A stretch of 64,000 nt of DNA from the NCBI GenBank assembly GCA_015039465.1, contig MU130200.1, forward strand, positions 61,651-125,650, given 5' to 3'. Position numbers and translations under genes: made by a program. This stretch comes from Phlegmacium glaucopus (Eukaryota; Basidiomycota; Agaricomycetes; Agaricales; Cortinariaceae). The notes below the pieces were generated by a model, which was not told the DNA's origin, did not search any database, and saw only the letters and a program-made list of their open reading frames with translations. Of the stretch, positions 44,584 through 57,450 are shown in pieces. Each line of letters begins with the position of its first letter. Positions within the stretch are counted from its first letter, which is position 1.

Positions 44584-46212
44584 ACAATTCTAATGGATCG
44601 ATATACGATAGTCATGTATCTACTTCGCTCCTTAAAAAAAATTTTTTGAATGATTTAACTAAACGACGGTTCAGAAGTTGACTCAATCTTGCCATCTGGT
44701 TTTTGTTATATAAAATTTTTCTTTCTCTTCTGGCGTGCCATATTGATCAGTCTTAAACAGCACTTCTCTGCTACTCCCTAAACTCGGCGTGCAGGTTTTA
44801 TTAACTTCTTAACAACTGTCATTATAAAGCGTTGTTATAGGAGGTTGAGGTACCGTCGCAAAGCTCTGTTTAATCTCTCTAGCAACAGGTCGTGTCGTCC
44901 AAAGAGAGGAAAGGTCCTGAAGTACTGCAACCGGTCCACTCACTGTTTGGCCTTCGCGAACAGTTTCAGTAGTAGTCGGTTAGGTTCCAAAAGCCTCCCT
45001 TATCCCTACACAGCTTTGCTCGAACACACCTTTGTAACCCTATAAACCTAAACGGATAGCTTATCAACCCGTCGCAAGCTATTCAGGTCTAACCGTGTTC
45101 GCGCAAAAAAAAAAAAAAAAAAAAAAAAACTTTCCAACAGGAAGATTGATGCGGAAATCTGTTCCCTTCTATAGAAAATATAAACTCCGTAAGTGAAACA
45201 AGTTCTTATTGGAACACTTACTTTGCTCTTCTTGCCTGTCCAGGTGATTATGTCTCCCTTGTCCGACATCATACATTTATGACCCTTTGTGTGAGTCAGG
45301 CCCCCCACATCACCTTCATCCATAATTTCAACTGCTTTGACCAGATCCTTTGGTCGATTGCGACCCGCTTGCCTGAGGATGACTACAAGGCCTTTGTCAG
45401 CTCCTTGGACATTCAAATCATTTGATCTTACCTTGTTCCCACTCAGGATCTGACTTGGTAGGTGAAGTGTCTAGATTGGCACTGTCATTTTCGAACGTGA
45501 ATTTTTTATCTTGTAGGTATGTCAATTCTCGCCATAGAGATGATCAGACTTTTACTTACCATTTTTTTCAGATATTGGCGTGTTCCCAATAACTGTTCCC
45601 ATGGTTCGCTTGCATAAATCTGGTAAGTCTTCATGTGGAATGCCATCCCAGCCGTAATGCGCCAGCTGATTCTGACAATCACATATTCTAGGTATGGATG
45701 AAGAACTGTACATGCTCTCAGACTTGCAAGGGCTGGAGATTCTCATAGAAGACGACATCGAGTAGAATGGGGTGGTATGTTGCTGATAGCTGTATTTATA
45801 AGGTAAAAGTCATCCCCTTTTAAGTAAAGACCACTGTCTTGATTTTGGTGCCGGCGCTTGTAGCCGATTTAGCAAGATCCAACTCTGTATTTTTCCAAAC
45901 CGGTGCCCAGTGATATGCTCCGTGCTTGTGTTTTGAACCAATAATGCTTGATGTCATGCTAGCAGGATCCAAAAAAGGTATCCTGTCATATTCCGGCTCG
46001 TGTTTGAGTTGATATTGAGCGCCGCGCTAGCAGGATGTTCCGACTCTACACTTTTTGAAAAAGGTACGCCCATACTTTGAATTCTTGGCACGGTTTTGAC
46101 CCACAAGCATACCGCTAGAATAGGAAGGCTCAAATTTTTTCACTGGGGCATAGGGCAGTCTCGTTTTAATATTTATACTCCCCAAGTTCTCTTTACATTT
46201 ACTCACATTGAC
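44584..46212. other. intergenic stretch with A25 run; weak minus-strand frames
   Basis: A run of 25 adenines lies at 45105-45129. Minus-strand frames at 45758-45552 (MSSSMRISSPCKSESM..) and 45416-45175 (..QGADKGLVVILRQAGRNRPKDLV..) could be two exons of one gene, as the second has balanced composition, but I found no good splice junction and no known family. A TTTATACTCCCC word near 46168 may be the TATA region of the next gene. Confidence 0.35.
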
Positions 46213-47430
46213 ATGGCTAACACTCGGAAAACGGCTGCAAATGTACCAAAGACGTCCTCCACCTCAGCAGGCACCCGACCCCAAGCAATTGCGGCTACAA
46301 AGGAGAATACTCAGATGGACTCGTCCACGGCTACAAAGAGGACAACCAACTCAAGCACCCGACCGATACCAGCTTCGAAGCCTGTCAAGCCCCTCCAGAC
46401 ACATGCCTCCTCAAATGGTGCGAAAGATGCCGAGATGGCTGCAATGCTCGCAAGTCTGCGAGGTTAGTAAATTTCTTTAAGTTTGATTAGTGTATACAGC
46501 TTACTCTTGTTCAGCGGAGATTGACCAACTAAAGAAACTTCAAGCAGCCAAACCCATAGAAAACAAATTGGAAGAGATTGCACGGCCCAGCAAAATCATA
46601 AACCTTCAACACGCTATGGGTCTAGCTGATGATAAAAAGCTGTATTCTCATTGCCGAGTAAGTTTTTTCTTCTCTGTTCTTCTTTCGTTCACTGTACACC
46701 GTTGATACTTGTTATAGTCAACTGTTCGAGATGTTGTGGCACATGCGGGTCTCCCTTCGGGGGTTGACTGGCGGCTTCAAGATGTAGTAGCCATAGGGAA
46801 AGTCGCACAAGTAGTAAGTTTTCATGTTAATTCTCCGTTAACTATTACTTACTACACATTACAAAGGCGATTTCTAGGAATAAGCACTTACGACGCTACA
46901 AAGGAAACTGGGCAACACTCAAAATAATGAAGTCGATGCTCAAAAACCGGCGCTGCTATAAACAGCACATCGCATCCTCAGATCAATATAACCAGGATGA
47001 TGGAGAAGAGTTGGAGGAGGGTGAGGGTGAGAAGGCAGATGAGGGTGAGAAAGAGAGTGAGAGTGAGAAGGAGGGAAATGACAGTGACTGGGATAGCATG
47101 TACATGCCGGAGAGGATTGGCAAGGAGGATGGGAACGAGAATGAGGGTGGGCATGACGTGGATGGGGATGATATTGAGGAGTTTGGAAGGAATGAGGACG
47201 ATGGGAATGGCATGGATGGGGATGATATTGAGGAGTTTGGAGGGAAGGATGATGAGGGAAGGAATGGGGAAGGAAGTTGCAGCGTCGAGAAGGCGGCCGC
47301 TACTGGATTAGCCGGAACCAAGAAGAGAAAGGTGACCCACAATGACGAACCGGCAACCACCACCACCACCAGAGCGGCAGGGAAGAGGAAGAAAGTGGAT
47401 GGTAGTGGGGGTGATCAGGTGGCCAGTTGA
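46213..47430 (+). CDS. uncharacterised repeat-associated protein with acidic tail
   Basis: Four exons as read: 46213-46462, 46515-46657, 46718-46813, 46867-47430, introns 53-60 bases, all GT..AG. The N-terminus is S/T-rich. The conserved middle has INLQHAMGLADDKKLY, STVRDVVAHAGL and NKHLRRYKGNWATLKIMK, the order seen in a high-copy family of short mushroom proteins of unknown function. The C-terminus is a long acidic, glycine-rich run with GDDIEEFG repeated twice, then a basic KKRKVTHND and GKRKKVDG, likely nuclear signals. All exons are open. Within the candidate CACTA-like element and 700 bases from its right end. Confidence 0.7.
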
Positions 47431-48112
47431 TCAGCACCATTGACGAAAAGAGCACTGCCGAAGAGGAAGTATTCCAAAAAAAAGGATTGACAACCCTTTA
47501 GGTACTGTCGTTATTCATGCTCGTAAATCATGGTTTTTACACCTAAACATTCAGGAAAATCACATCGAAGTTTCTCTATATACACTAGCAATGAATGTTT
47601 TTTTGTACCTAAACACTCAGGAAATACCACTAGTTATTCGGAAAATCACATCTAAATCTTTCTTTATTTACACTGATAATGACTGTTTTTTTGTACCCAA
47701 ACACTCGAGAAATCACATTGGTTAATATTTTTTTATATCTAAACATTCGGAAATGTTCATCTAGTCTTTATCTATTCACACCATCTAAAATCAAAAAAAT
47801 CAATGTTAAGTGTGAAAATTTCATCACTACAACCATCAGAAATTCCAACCCTAAATTCCACCCTTTTGGGGTCGTGAATCTTTAATATATCGCCAGCAAT
47901 TCCAACCCCACACAACGTTAATTGGTGTTTTATCCACTGTTTACCATTGTAATTATTTATATTTAAGGTTAGAAATTACATAACAAACTAATGTAATTAA
48001 TGGCATTGGTTCCACCACAAATTAGTGGAAATTCACCAAAAATTGCTGGAAATTATGATTCTTTTTGATGGAATCTGGGGTTGTTTTTTACAACCCCCCT
48101 GGTCTCACAGTG
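47431..48112. repeat. right subterminal region with AAACAYTCRGRAAAT repeats
   Basis: The word TACCTAAACACTCAGGAAA and variants occur about five times between 47515 and 47760, always spaced by TTTTTT-rich stretches and TCACAT. Repeats of this kind near the ends are the transposase-binding sites of CACTA elements; the role here is inferred. Ends with CCTGGTCTCACAGTG. Confidence 0.6.
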
Positions 48113-49152
48113 AAGGATGAGACTATTGACTTAGAATGTTGCTGCAAAGTTTATGGGATCAAAACTCTGGCCGTCTCTTGTTCACTGTGCCTCCTACTTG
48201 CTACAGATACTTAATACAAGAGTTGTAAACTAACCAGGTGCAGATATGCGAAACAGTAATGTAAAATTGAGCTAATGCAAAGTCACATTGACCCAGTGGT
48301 TTGGTAACGAAGGAATAGAAGACAAAGTAAAAATAAAGGTGATGAGTAAGGAGGTCAGTTGAATGACCTCCTGTTTCGAGAGCATGATAAAAATATATAT
48401 ATGGAAAGATGAAAGAAATTAAGTTGAAAACAAAACGGACCATAATAAAACCAGTGAAAGGGATGCGTATGCAAACTGTGAAAGACTGCAAGATTAGAGA
48501 GTGGCTGTGCAAAGGTGTGGTTGCGAAGGGATCAAATGGTTAAGTCCAATATTGACTGAGAGAACTGAAGATATGTCGAAGTATGAAGTGCAAAGGGGAA
48601 TGAGGGTGCTTTGGATAGTTATGAAGGTTGTAGAAGTGATGTGTGAAGGTCATGCAAGGACTATATCATGTTGTGCGAGGTGTGAAGGATGTGCGAGAAC
48701 TGCAAATGAGAGTGTGAATGAAGTTGGTACCCGCGAGGCATCTGCATATACTGCGAAGTTGTTAAATCGCAAAAATAACCAGTTTATGAACCTAGAGGCT
48801 ATATGGGTCCTATCAACGACTGTCTATGGTCAGAGTCATCTGAACCATTCAAAGTTGTAACAGTGTTAGAATGGGAGAATTTGGGCTGATATATCTGCGA
48901 AGGCGTTATCGCAGATATGAATATGTAATGTGTGATTGTCACACACCCAATTTGGATGGTGGGAACATTTAATGAGTAAATAAAATATATTGCTAATCAT
49001 GTAAATAATAACAACTCAGAATTGTACCTTTGTGTCCAGTCTGCGCCCTTGCATCCACTAATTGATAACAACCTGAGCTTCAGCATCCCTAGCACAAAGA
49101 ACTTGTATGATGGAATTAACAAGGTTAACTACATTTCATCAAGTAAAGTCTT
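48113..49152. other. no gene; end of a family B LTR near 48810-48860
   Basis: GACTGTCTATGGTCAGAG..GAACCATTCAAAGTTGTAACA at 48818-48859 matches the 3' end of the family B LTR at 17995-18394. The start of that copy is not recognisable. The remaining sequence has no supported gene. Confidence 0.45.
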
Positions 49153-49305
49153 TGTTATGAACTTTTCTTTTTATTTTCTAAACTCCACCGAACACGATAT
49201 TGTTTCACTTACATATGTTCCACACCTCTTTTTCATTTCCATCTACACATGTTTACCTTGACCTTTTCATTGTTTCATCTTATGTTTCACATACATGCAC
49301 ATGAC

Positions 49306-50156
49306 TGTTGGATTCCTAGAGTATGAAACTCAGTTGTTTGCTGTGCAAACAACTGATATATATTGTGATACACACCTAGAGTACAAAACTAGGTAAAGAA
49401 ATAATAAGAGCATGTAAATTACATAATAATGAAGATGAAGTAATGCTCACCTCAGTGGTGGTGTGGAATGCACCACAGGCCATTGTGAATAAAAGAATGG
49501 TAATCATAAAGGTGAAATCTGTTACATTCTGTCATACATTACTCTGGTCCAGCTCCGTCGGAGCTGTCTCCGGTAGTCCGTACTCCGTACAGTGCTTTCC
49601 CTCACATCCCGAACTACTCTTCCTACGTTCAACTCCAAGACCTTTCCATGTCATTCCGGCTCCTCCATCTATACTCCAAACCCATTACCACTTCTTCGCC
49701 ACAACCACTATTTCTTTGTCATCACGTTCCCACTATCAGTCAGCACACCAGCCATGGATTATTCACCCCAAGAATGCAGGACCTTCCAGGAGCAGAACGC
49801 AGCACTTTATATTTATACTTTATATTTCGGTTGCAATTCCTTTTATTATTTAAGTACTCGAAACTGGAAGGTTTCCCTCAGTTCGAATATCATCTTAGTT
49901 TCCTCCTCTTGTTTGTCCTCTAAGTCACTGAGGTCTTCCGTCTTTCTGTTCTCTTCCCTGGGCAGCACAGCACATACGCTGAGGCCGAAGTCCTTTCCGT
50001 ACTCATTCCGGTTCTGTTCCGTCTGGTCCGGAGTTACTCCGATGTTTTCCCTTTGTCTAAACTTAACAAAATCATACATATTTATGGAGACAACAGCATT
50101 TCTGTATTGGGCGCTTATAGTTTTCATAGTGTATTTGCATGTTGTATATTTCAATA
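49306..50156 (+). mobile_element. solo LTR family C, middle layer
   Basis: Starts TGTTGGATTCC and ends TTTCAATA. Target duplication ATGAC at 49301-49305 and 50157-50161. About 297 bp without the LTR nested in it. Confidence 0.85.
49520..50068 (+). mobile_element. solo LTR family A (549 bp), inner layer
   Basis: Starts TGTTACATTC and ends AACTTAACA. Target duplication AAATC at 49515-49519 and 50069-50073. Confidence 0.92.
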
Positions 50157-50299
50157 ATGACTCATTGCATGGGTCATTCCACACTTTTACCTATGACTCA
50201 TTTCTTACATGCGGATGACTCATACCCATATGTGACTCATCTCTTTTCATATAAATACCATATTTACTTCAACTGCCAGTGTATTCTTTAGCTAGTTCT

Positions 50300-50874
50300 T
50301 GTTACATTCCGCTATACGTGACTCCGGTCCAGCTCCATCGGAGTTGTCTCCGGTACTCTGTACTCCATTCCAGTACCTTCCCTCATATCCGGATCTACTG
50401 TTCCTTCATCCAACTCCAAGACTTCTCTGCATCATTCTGGCTCTTCCAACAATACTCCAAAACCCATTACCACATCTTCACCATAACAACTATTTCTTTG
50501 TCATCACTTTCCCATTATCAGTCAGCACAACCCACTATGGATTATTCACCCAAGAATGCAGGACTTTCCGGGAGCAGAGCGCAGCACTTTATATTTATCT
50601 TTTATGTTTCGGTTGCTATTCCTTTTATTATTTAAGTACTCGAAACTTGTATGTATTCCTCAGTTCAAATATCAACTTAGTTTCCTCCTCCTATTCTTCC
50701 TCTAAGTTCCTGCAACTTCCAGTTCCACTCCGTTCTGTTCTTATGCCAAAATTAGGACACGAAGGTTTAGGGTAGCACAGCATATACACTAAGGCTGAAG
50801 TCCTTATCTGTTCTGTGGTTCCGTTCCAATCAAACTCCGTCCGATACTCTGGAATAGAGTTTCCAAACTTAACA
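50300..50874 (+). mobile_element. solo LTR family A (575 bp)
   Basis: Starts TGTTACATTCC and ends AACTTAACA. Target duplication GTTCT at 50295-50299 and 50875-50879. A second, separate hit in the same outer LTR. Confidence 0.92.
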
Positions 50875-50995
50875 GTTCTTGAGAATCATATCTACTTTTC
50901 TTCTTTGACCTTCCTCAAACTCTTAAGACAATACCTCGAGATGATCTCTTGGCACTCTTTAGAGCTCACTTTACTCTTCATGGTCAAATCAGAAG

Positions 50996-52502
50996 TATTA
51001 GGGCTTGGAGAAATGGAAATCTGATGTCTTTAAATTCAAACAGACAAAAATGACAGGTAAATACCACTAACAATTTGAATAATGTTGAAATAAGTAAGGA
51101 CTTATGACTTTTTTGCTGCATGTGAATGAGGGCCTGACATTTGAATCAATCTATTTAGTAGAAGAAACAGAAACTATCAGATCTATTTTCTGGCTAGTGT
51201 GTTTGTGCTGGTGGGCTTAACCCAACAAGGGTAATATGTACATAAGGACAAGTGAAGCATAAGGAGATGGCATGACTGGTTGAGGTATATTGCCTGTGTA
51301 GGAGAATCTAAGTGGTCAGAAAAGAAGACATTGTGAGCACCACTGACCTCTCATACATACTTTTCAACCACCCTAACCTGTGATGAGAGAATAAAGTATG
51401 GAATGAGATAAAAAAAAGCTTGGTCCTATGGCTAGTACTTAGTAAAATCATAGAAGTGAACACTTCAAACTGTAACTTGATAACTCACAAGACTAGTACC
51501 ATGTAGAGATAAGGCCTAAGACTAGAAGAAATACAACAGATTTCAGATGAGAGTCACAGATTAAATTGAGACTGGTCCAAAGCAGGAAAAGTAAAACAAG
51601 CTTTGTCCACTATGTCATGTTTATGAGTTGCTCATACAATCTCATATTCATCCATGTTGTTGCTGGTAGTCATGGCCCAATACATATGGCACAGTCTCCC
51701 CCATGCATAACACAAATAGCAGCATGGGTTCACATATTTTGGTTGGAACTGTAGTGGCTCAAGAAGCTTTCCTTGGTCATAGTATAGTCAGAAAATGTTT
51801 GATATTTAAAGAGGGAAAACATTATCAACGCCCCTAGGTAAAAAAATTCAGGCCCAACGAGTAGCAGTAAAATATCCAGAGGTGCATCAATCCCAAGCGT
51901 CGCTATTTTTGATGGTGAAACCGAGAGCGCCACGGAACCGCGGCCAAAGATAACAATCATTTTGAGACAACGGTACCGAAGAAAAGATGTTTCAGGCTGT
52001 GAGATGGATGACACTGCTTGGCGAAGGACAGGGAAGATTCAAACTGGCGATGAGAAGCTGAGCTAAATGATTTGTGTTGACAAGATTGAAGTCATCGCAT
52101 TTATGACTCGCACAACTTGAAAGAGCCGGATGAAAGTGTCGACGGAACCAGAATAAGGTCCTGGTCAACGAGAGCTTGTAGAATCGGGTCTGGCATTGGT
52201 AGTCTAGGTGACGTAGGAGACTGATGGCGAACCATAAGAATGAGAATGTTCTTCACCTGGATGTATACTGAAAGCTAATTATAATTAAAATCATTTAGTT
52301 ACTAATTTATTGCACAGCCTTATAACGTGACCCTGTGAGAATGAGCCAGGCTTAGTCACGCTTTGCTTGGTAGCGAAAATTTCAGGAAGAAAAGGGCAAG
52401 CGACCGTCTTTGATCATCCCCATCATCACCTCATACACACCCATTTCTCCTTTTCCTTCTTTTCTACAAAAGAAATCACCCAAAAATAAAGTCTTTACTA
52501 AT
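50996..52502. other. intergenic; DED1 upstream region
   Basis: No gene is supported. A minus-strand frame at 52014-51730 (MSSISQPETSFLRYRC..) has no recognised match. The 120 bases before the helicase ATG are C/T-rich with CACCTCATACACACCC, a usual form of 5' leader in highly expressed basidiomycete genes. Confidence 0.4.
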
Positions 52503-54642
<2,140 letters not shown>

Positions 54643-57450
54643 TCCATTTCACTATGCTTTTACTCGGCCATGCTCCCCTTAATTGAGGGGGCCGCAATTG
54701 TTGCCGACTGCTGTGCCTCTTTCCTTTCTCTCTTCGCCAATATGTTCGCCCACACAGAAACAGAACAACTCCAAATAACCCTTTAAAAATGGACCGCCGT
54801 ATTCCCTCATGCCCCCTTTTTATTTCCTTTCCATCATTGACTCTCGACACGACCAATTGACCTAGATCCCATTACGACGACGACGATCTTATATTATCGT
54901 CGTCCATGACACTTTTGTGCTGCTCAGTCATGACTTTGGCTCGACGCTTCGTTGCTCACTTCATGCAAATTAATCACGGATGGGCAAGCCTCATGCCCGT
55001 CTACTCAACCCTTTTGACTGATAGAGGAACTTTTGATTGACACCCTGTATGAATCTAGAATGTATGATGTATGATGATCGCCTCAGGCCCAACGACCGGA
55101 TACCATCCATACCCTACCCACCTTTACGCTCTATCCTACGTAATTAACTTGTTTGCATCCACCACCACCACCACCACCATCACCGCACGCATATTATACA
55201 CTCCTCGGTTTTTCGGCCTCATGGTTCTCTCCTTTATTCTCTTTTCGTCACGCCCGGTTTCCTTCCTACAAGAATAATCAATCATACGATCATACATACA
55301 AGGCAGCCATACAGATTTTAGACATGGACGATTTTTCCAGTAACATCATTAATCAATGGGTTGAGCCTAGTGTTTCACTTCCCCCTCCCTTGGCCAATCC
55401 ACACGTCCCTTTCCCTCTCTTTTGATAAAGCATGGACGAGCAACAATCATCATATCATTCAATCATGACTACATCATCCTCAAATCATCTGCAATGTTTT
55501 CTCCAATATTATCCATTGGGCATTGAATGAACTTTCGTCTTTTTTTTCAATTTCATACATCGTCATCGTCATCATTATATCTCGTACTTTCCTCAGGCTG
55601 CTGTTGGCAGCTTACCTCCTTGCAATCACATCCATTCTTGTTCTCAAAAGTTCCTACCCTATAATTCATTGGTCCTGTATACCCTTACCTCGGCTTTTCT
55701 TGATCGCCATTGGATTCATTGCGACACCTGAAACTCGTCTGGATTTGATACCCACCCCCTCCCCCATGCATCATCAACCTGCCCATGTCCCACCGAGTTT
55801 CCTGGATTCGTCGTCGTCATCGACCCACCCAATTTTTATTAGAGCAATTGCTATCTCATCTCGCTGTCTCTGTTGTTCAACACTTTGCCTCTTTCTTCGC
55901 TCTCGACATGATATGATACTGCAGCACAAGATGATTTTATGATTTAGGTCCTTCTTTAAAGCCATCCTCGAGTTTCTTTGATGTTCACCTTATCTTTCTT
56001 CCTGTCTACTCTTCGTAGTTGGTGTTCAGAACTCTCTTGTACCCATACGTAGTTTGTTATTTTTTGGCTTTGTTCAGATGATGACTGCGGCTTATTGGTA
56101 CATACTCAGGTATATACATCTTCCTTTTTTTTTCTTTTAGTTTTTCTGTCATTATCTATATACTCTGTTTCTGTGTATATACTCCAACTAAGCTGTGACC
56201 GAGCAAGCCGTGATCTCCACACCCAAAAAAATGAAAGGGCTGCGGAGTGTCGGAATATACCCAGCCGTGTGCATGAGGCTGGTACCCAGTGGGAAATACT
56301 AAACTCGTCACTGCTGACCACTTTCTTGTATCCACTTGCCAGAAACCAAACCACAACAGCTATCTGTTCTTGGAACAAGAACAACTACCACAGGGCTTCC
56401 AAACAACCCCCTTTTCAGCGAATCTTTTTGGATAACGACTCATATATCATATTTGGCCCCTTGGGGAGTTGGACGAATCGCGCGGCAATCGCTTTGGACA
56501 TCGCATCATCGCTGGGGGTTGAATAAAGCGTTTTATATTAGTTTCAGATTCTGATAGTTCAAGGCTCCCTTGTTTGAGGTGTGCCAGATTTTTTTCTTTT
56601 TTCCTTCTTTTTCTACTCCCCCTTTCCCTTTCTATTCCTTTTGTACCCCTTATTGCGTCACGGTTTTCCTGGCCAGCTCTCAGTCAAGAGGAGTGGGTGG
56701 CTTCTGGCTTCTTCTGCAAGGAGAGCCCATTTTGAATTTGCCCTCCATTTTACTGAATTGTCCCCTAAACTTTTGAAAGGGGTAAAACGGTTAATTAAGT
56801 CAAGGGAGGTTTCCTCCATCGCCCAGGCTACTTCTTGTTGAGGCGAGCCACATCATCGCGCTTATATCCGTATGGACGGTACACACCATCCCTTCAGTGG
56901 GGAAGGGCCGGGGGGGAAACTTGTCTTGGCATGGAATAAGCTCTTTGGATACGCCTTTGACGGCCTGGCCCTCCTTGCTCTGAAGATCTCTTTCAATGTA
57001 AAACCCACGCACTAGTCCCTTTGATTTTGCTTTGTGATCGCTGCTATGGTGCTTTATCTTGAGTTTCTTTTTTTGTCCTGGTGGTGGCCTTGGTTATCAT
57101 CACCTTTTTGTCTATTTCACTGCCCACCCTTCCTTGATCAAGACCCCGCTTTTAAAGAAACTTTTATCGCTCACACGATTCTCTATTCTTTCTTTTTTTG
57201 ATTCCAGACGCTCAGCAATCCAACATCAGCATCGTCCATCGTCATCAGAAAAGACCACCGTGGTCATTACACTGGCATTTAACGCATTTTATCAATCCAT
57301 CAGCAATCCTCATCGTTCTCAGCAACGGACGACGTTCCAGCAAGGAACGTCTACCAAACAAATCTACATTTACAACCGACATATAGAAATTGGTTTTTTC
57401 AAAAAGGAACGGAAACGCAACAACAAGAATCAGAACAAACAAATCCCACC
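54643..57450. other. 2.8-kb gap between DED1 and the next gene
   Basis: Probably the 3' UTR of DED1, then a long 5' region of the next gene. It holds a (CCA)n tract at 55157-55185 and many CATCATC-like words. Open frames such as 56095-56526 are of random composition and not recognised. CT- and CAAC-rich sequence at 57230-57440 looks like a leader. Confidence 0.45.

Larger units (their letters stand above)
28943..48112. mobile_element. candidate CACTA/EnSpm-like transposon, about 19.2 kb
   Basis: The left end CACTGTGAGACCAGG and the right end CCTGGTCTCACAGTG are a perfect 15-base inverted pair, followed inside on both sides by similar sequence (AAAAARCAACCCCA). CACT(A/G) ends and a Tnp2-type transposase between them are marks of CACTA/EnSpm elements. 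The flanking dinucleotide is AA on both sides; this superfamily usually makes 2-3 base duplications. The interior holds the transposase remnant, an SPT5-like fragment, two multi-exon genes and later insertions. That it is a single element is an inference, because nested DNA could also bring two ends of one family this far apart. Confidence 0.6.
49153..50995 (+). mobile_element. family B LTR copy, outer layer of a nest
   Basis: Starts TGTTATGAAC at 49153. Its sequence continues at 50162-50299 and 50880-50990 (CTCAAACTCTTAAGAC..CCTCGAGA) around two insertions. The last 100 bases of the family consensus are missing or too changed, so its end is approximate. Confidence 0.7.
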
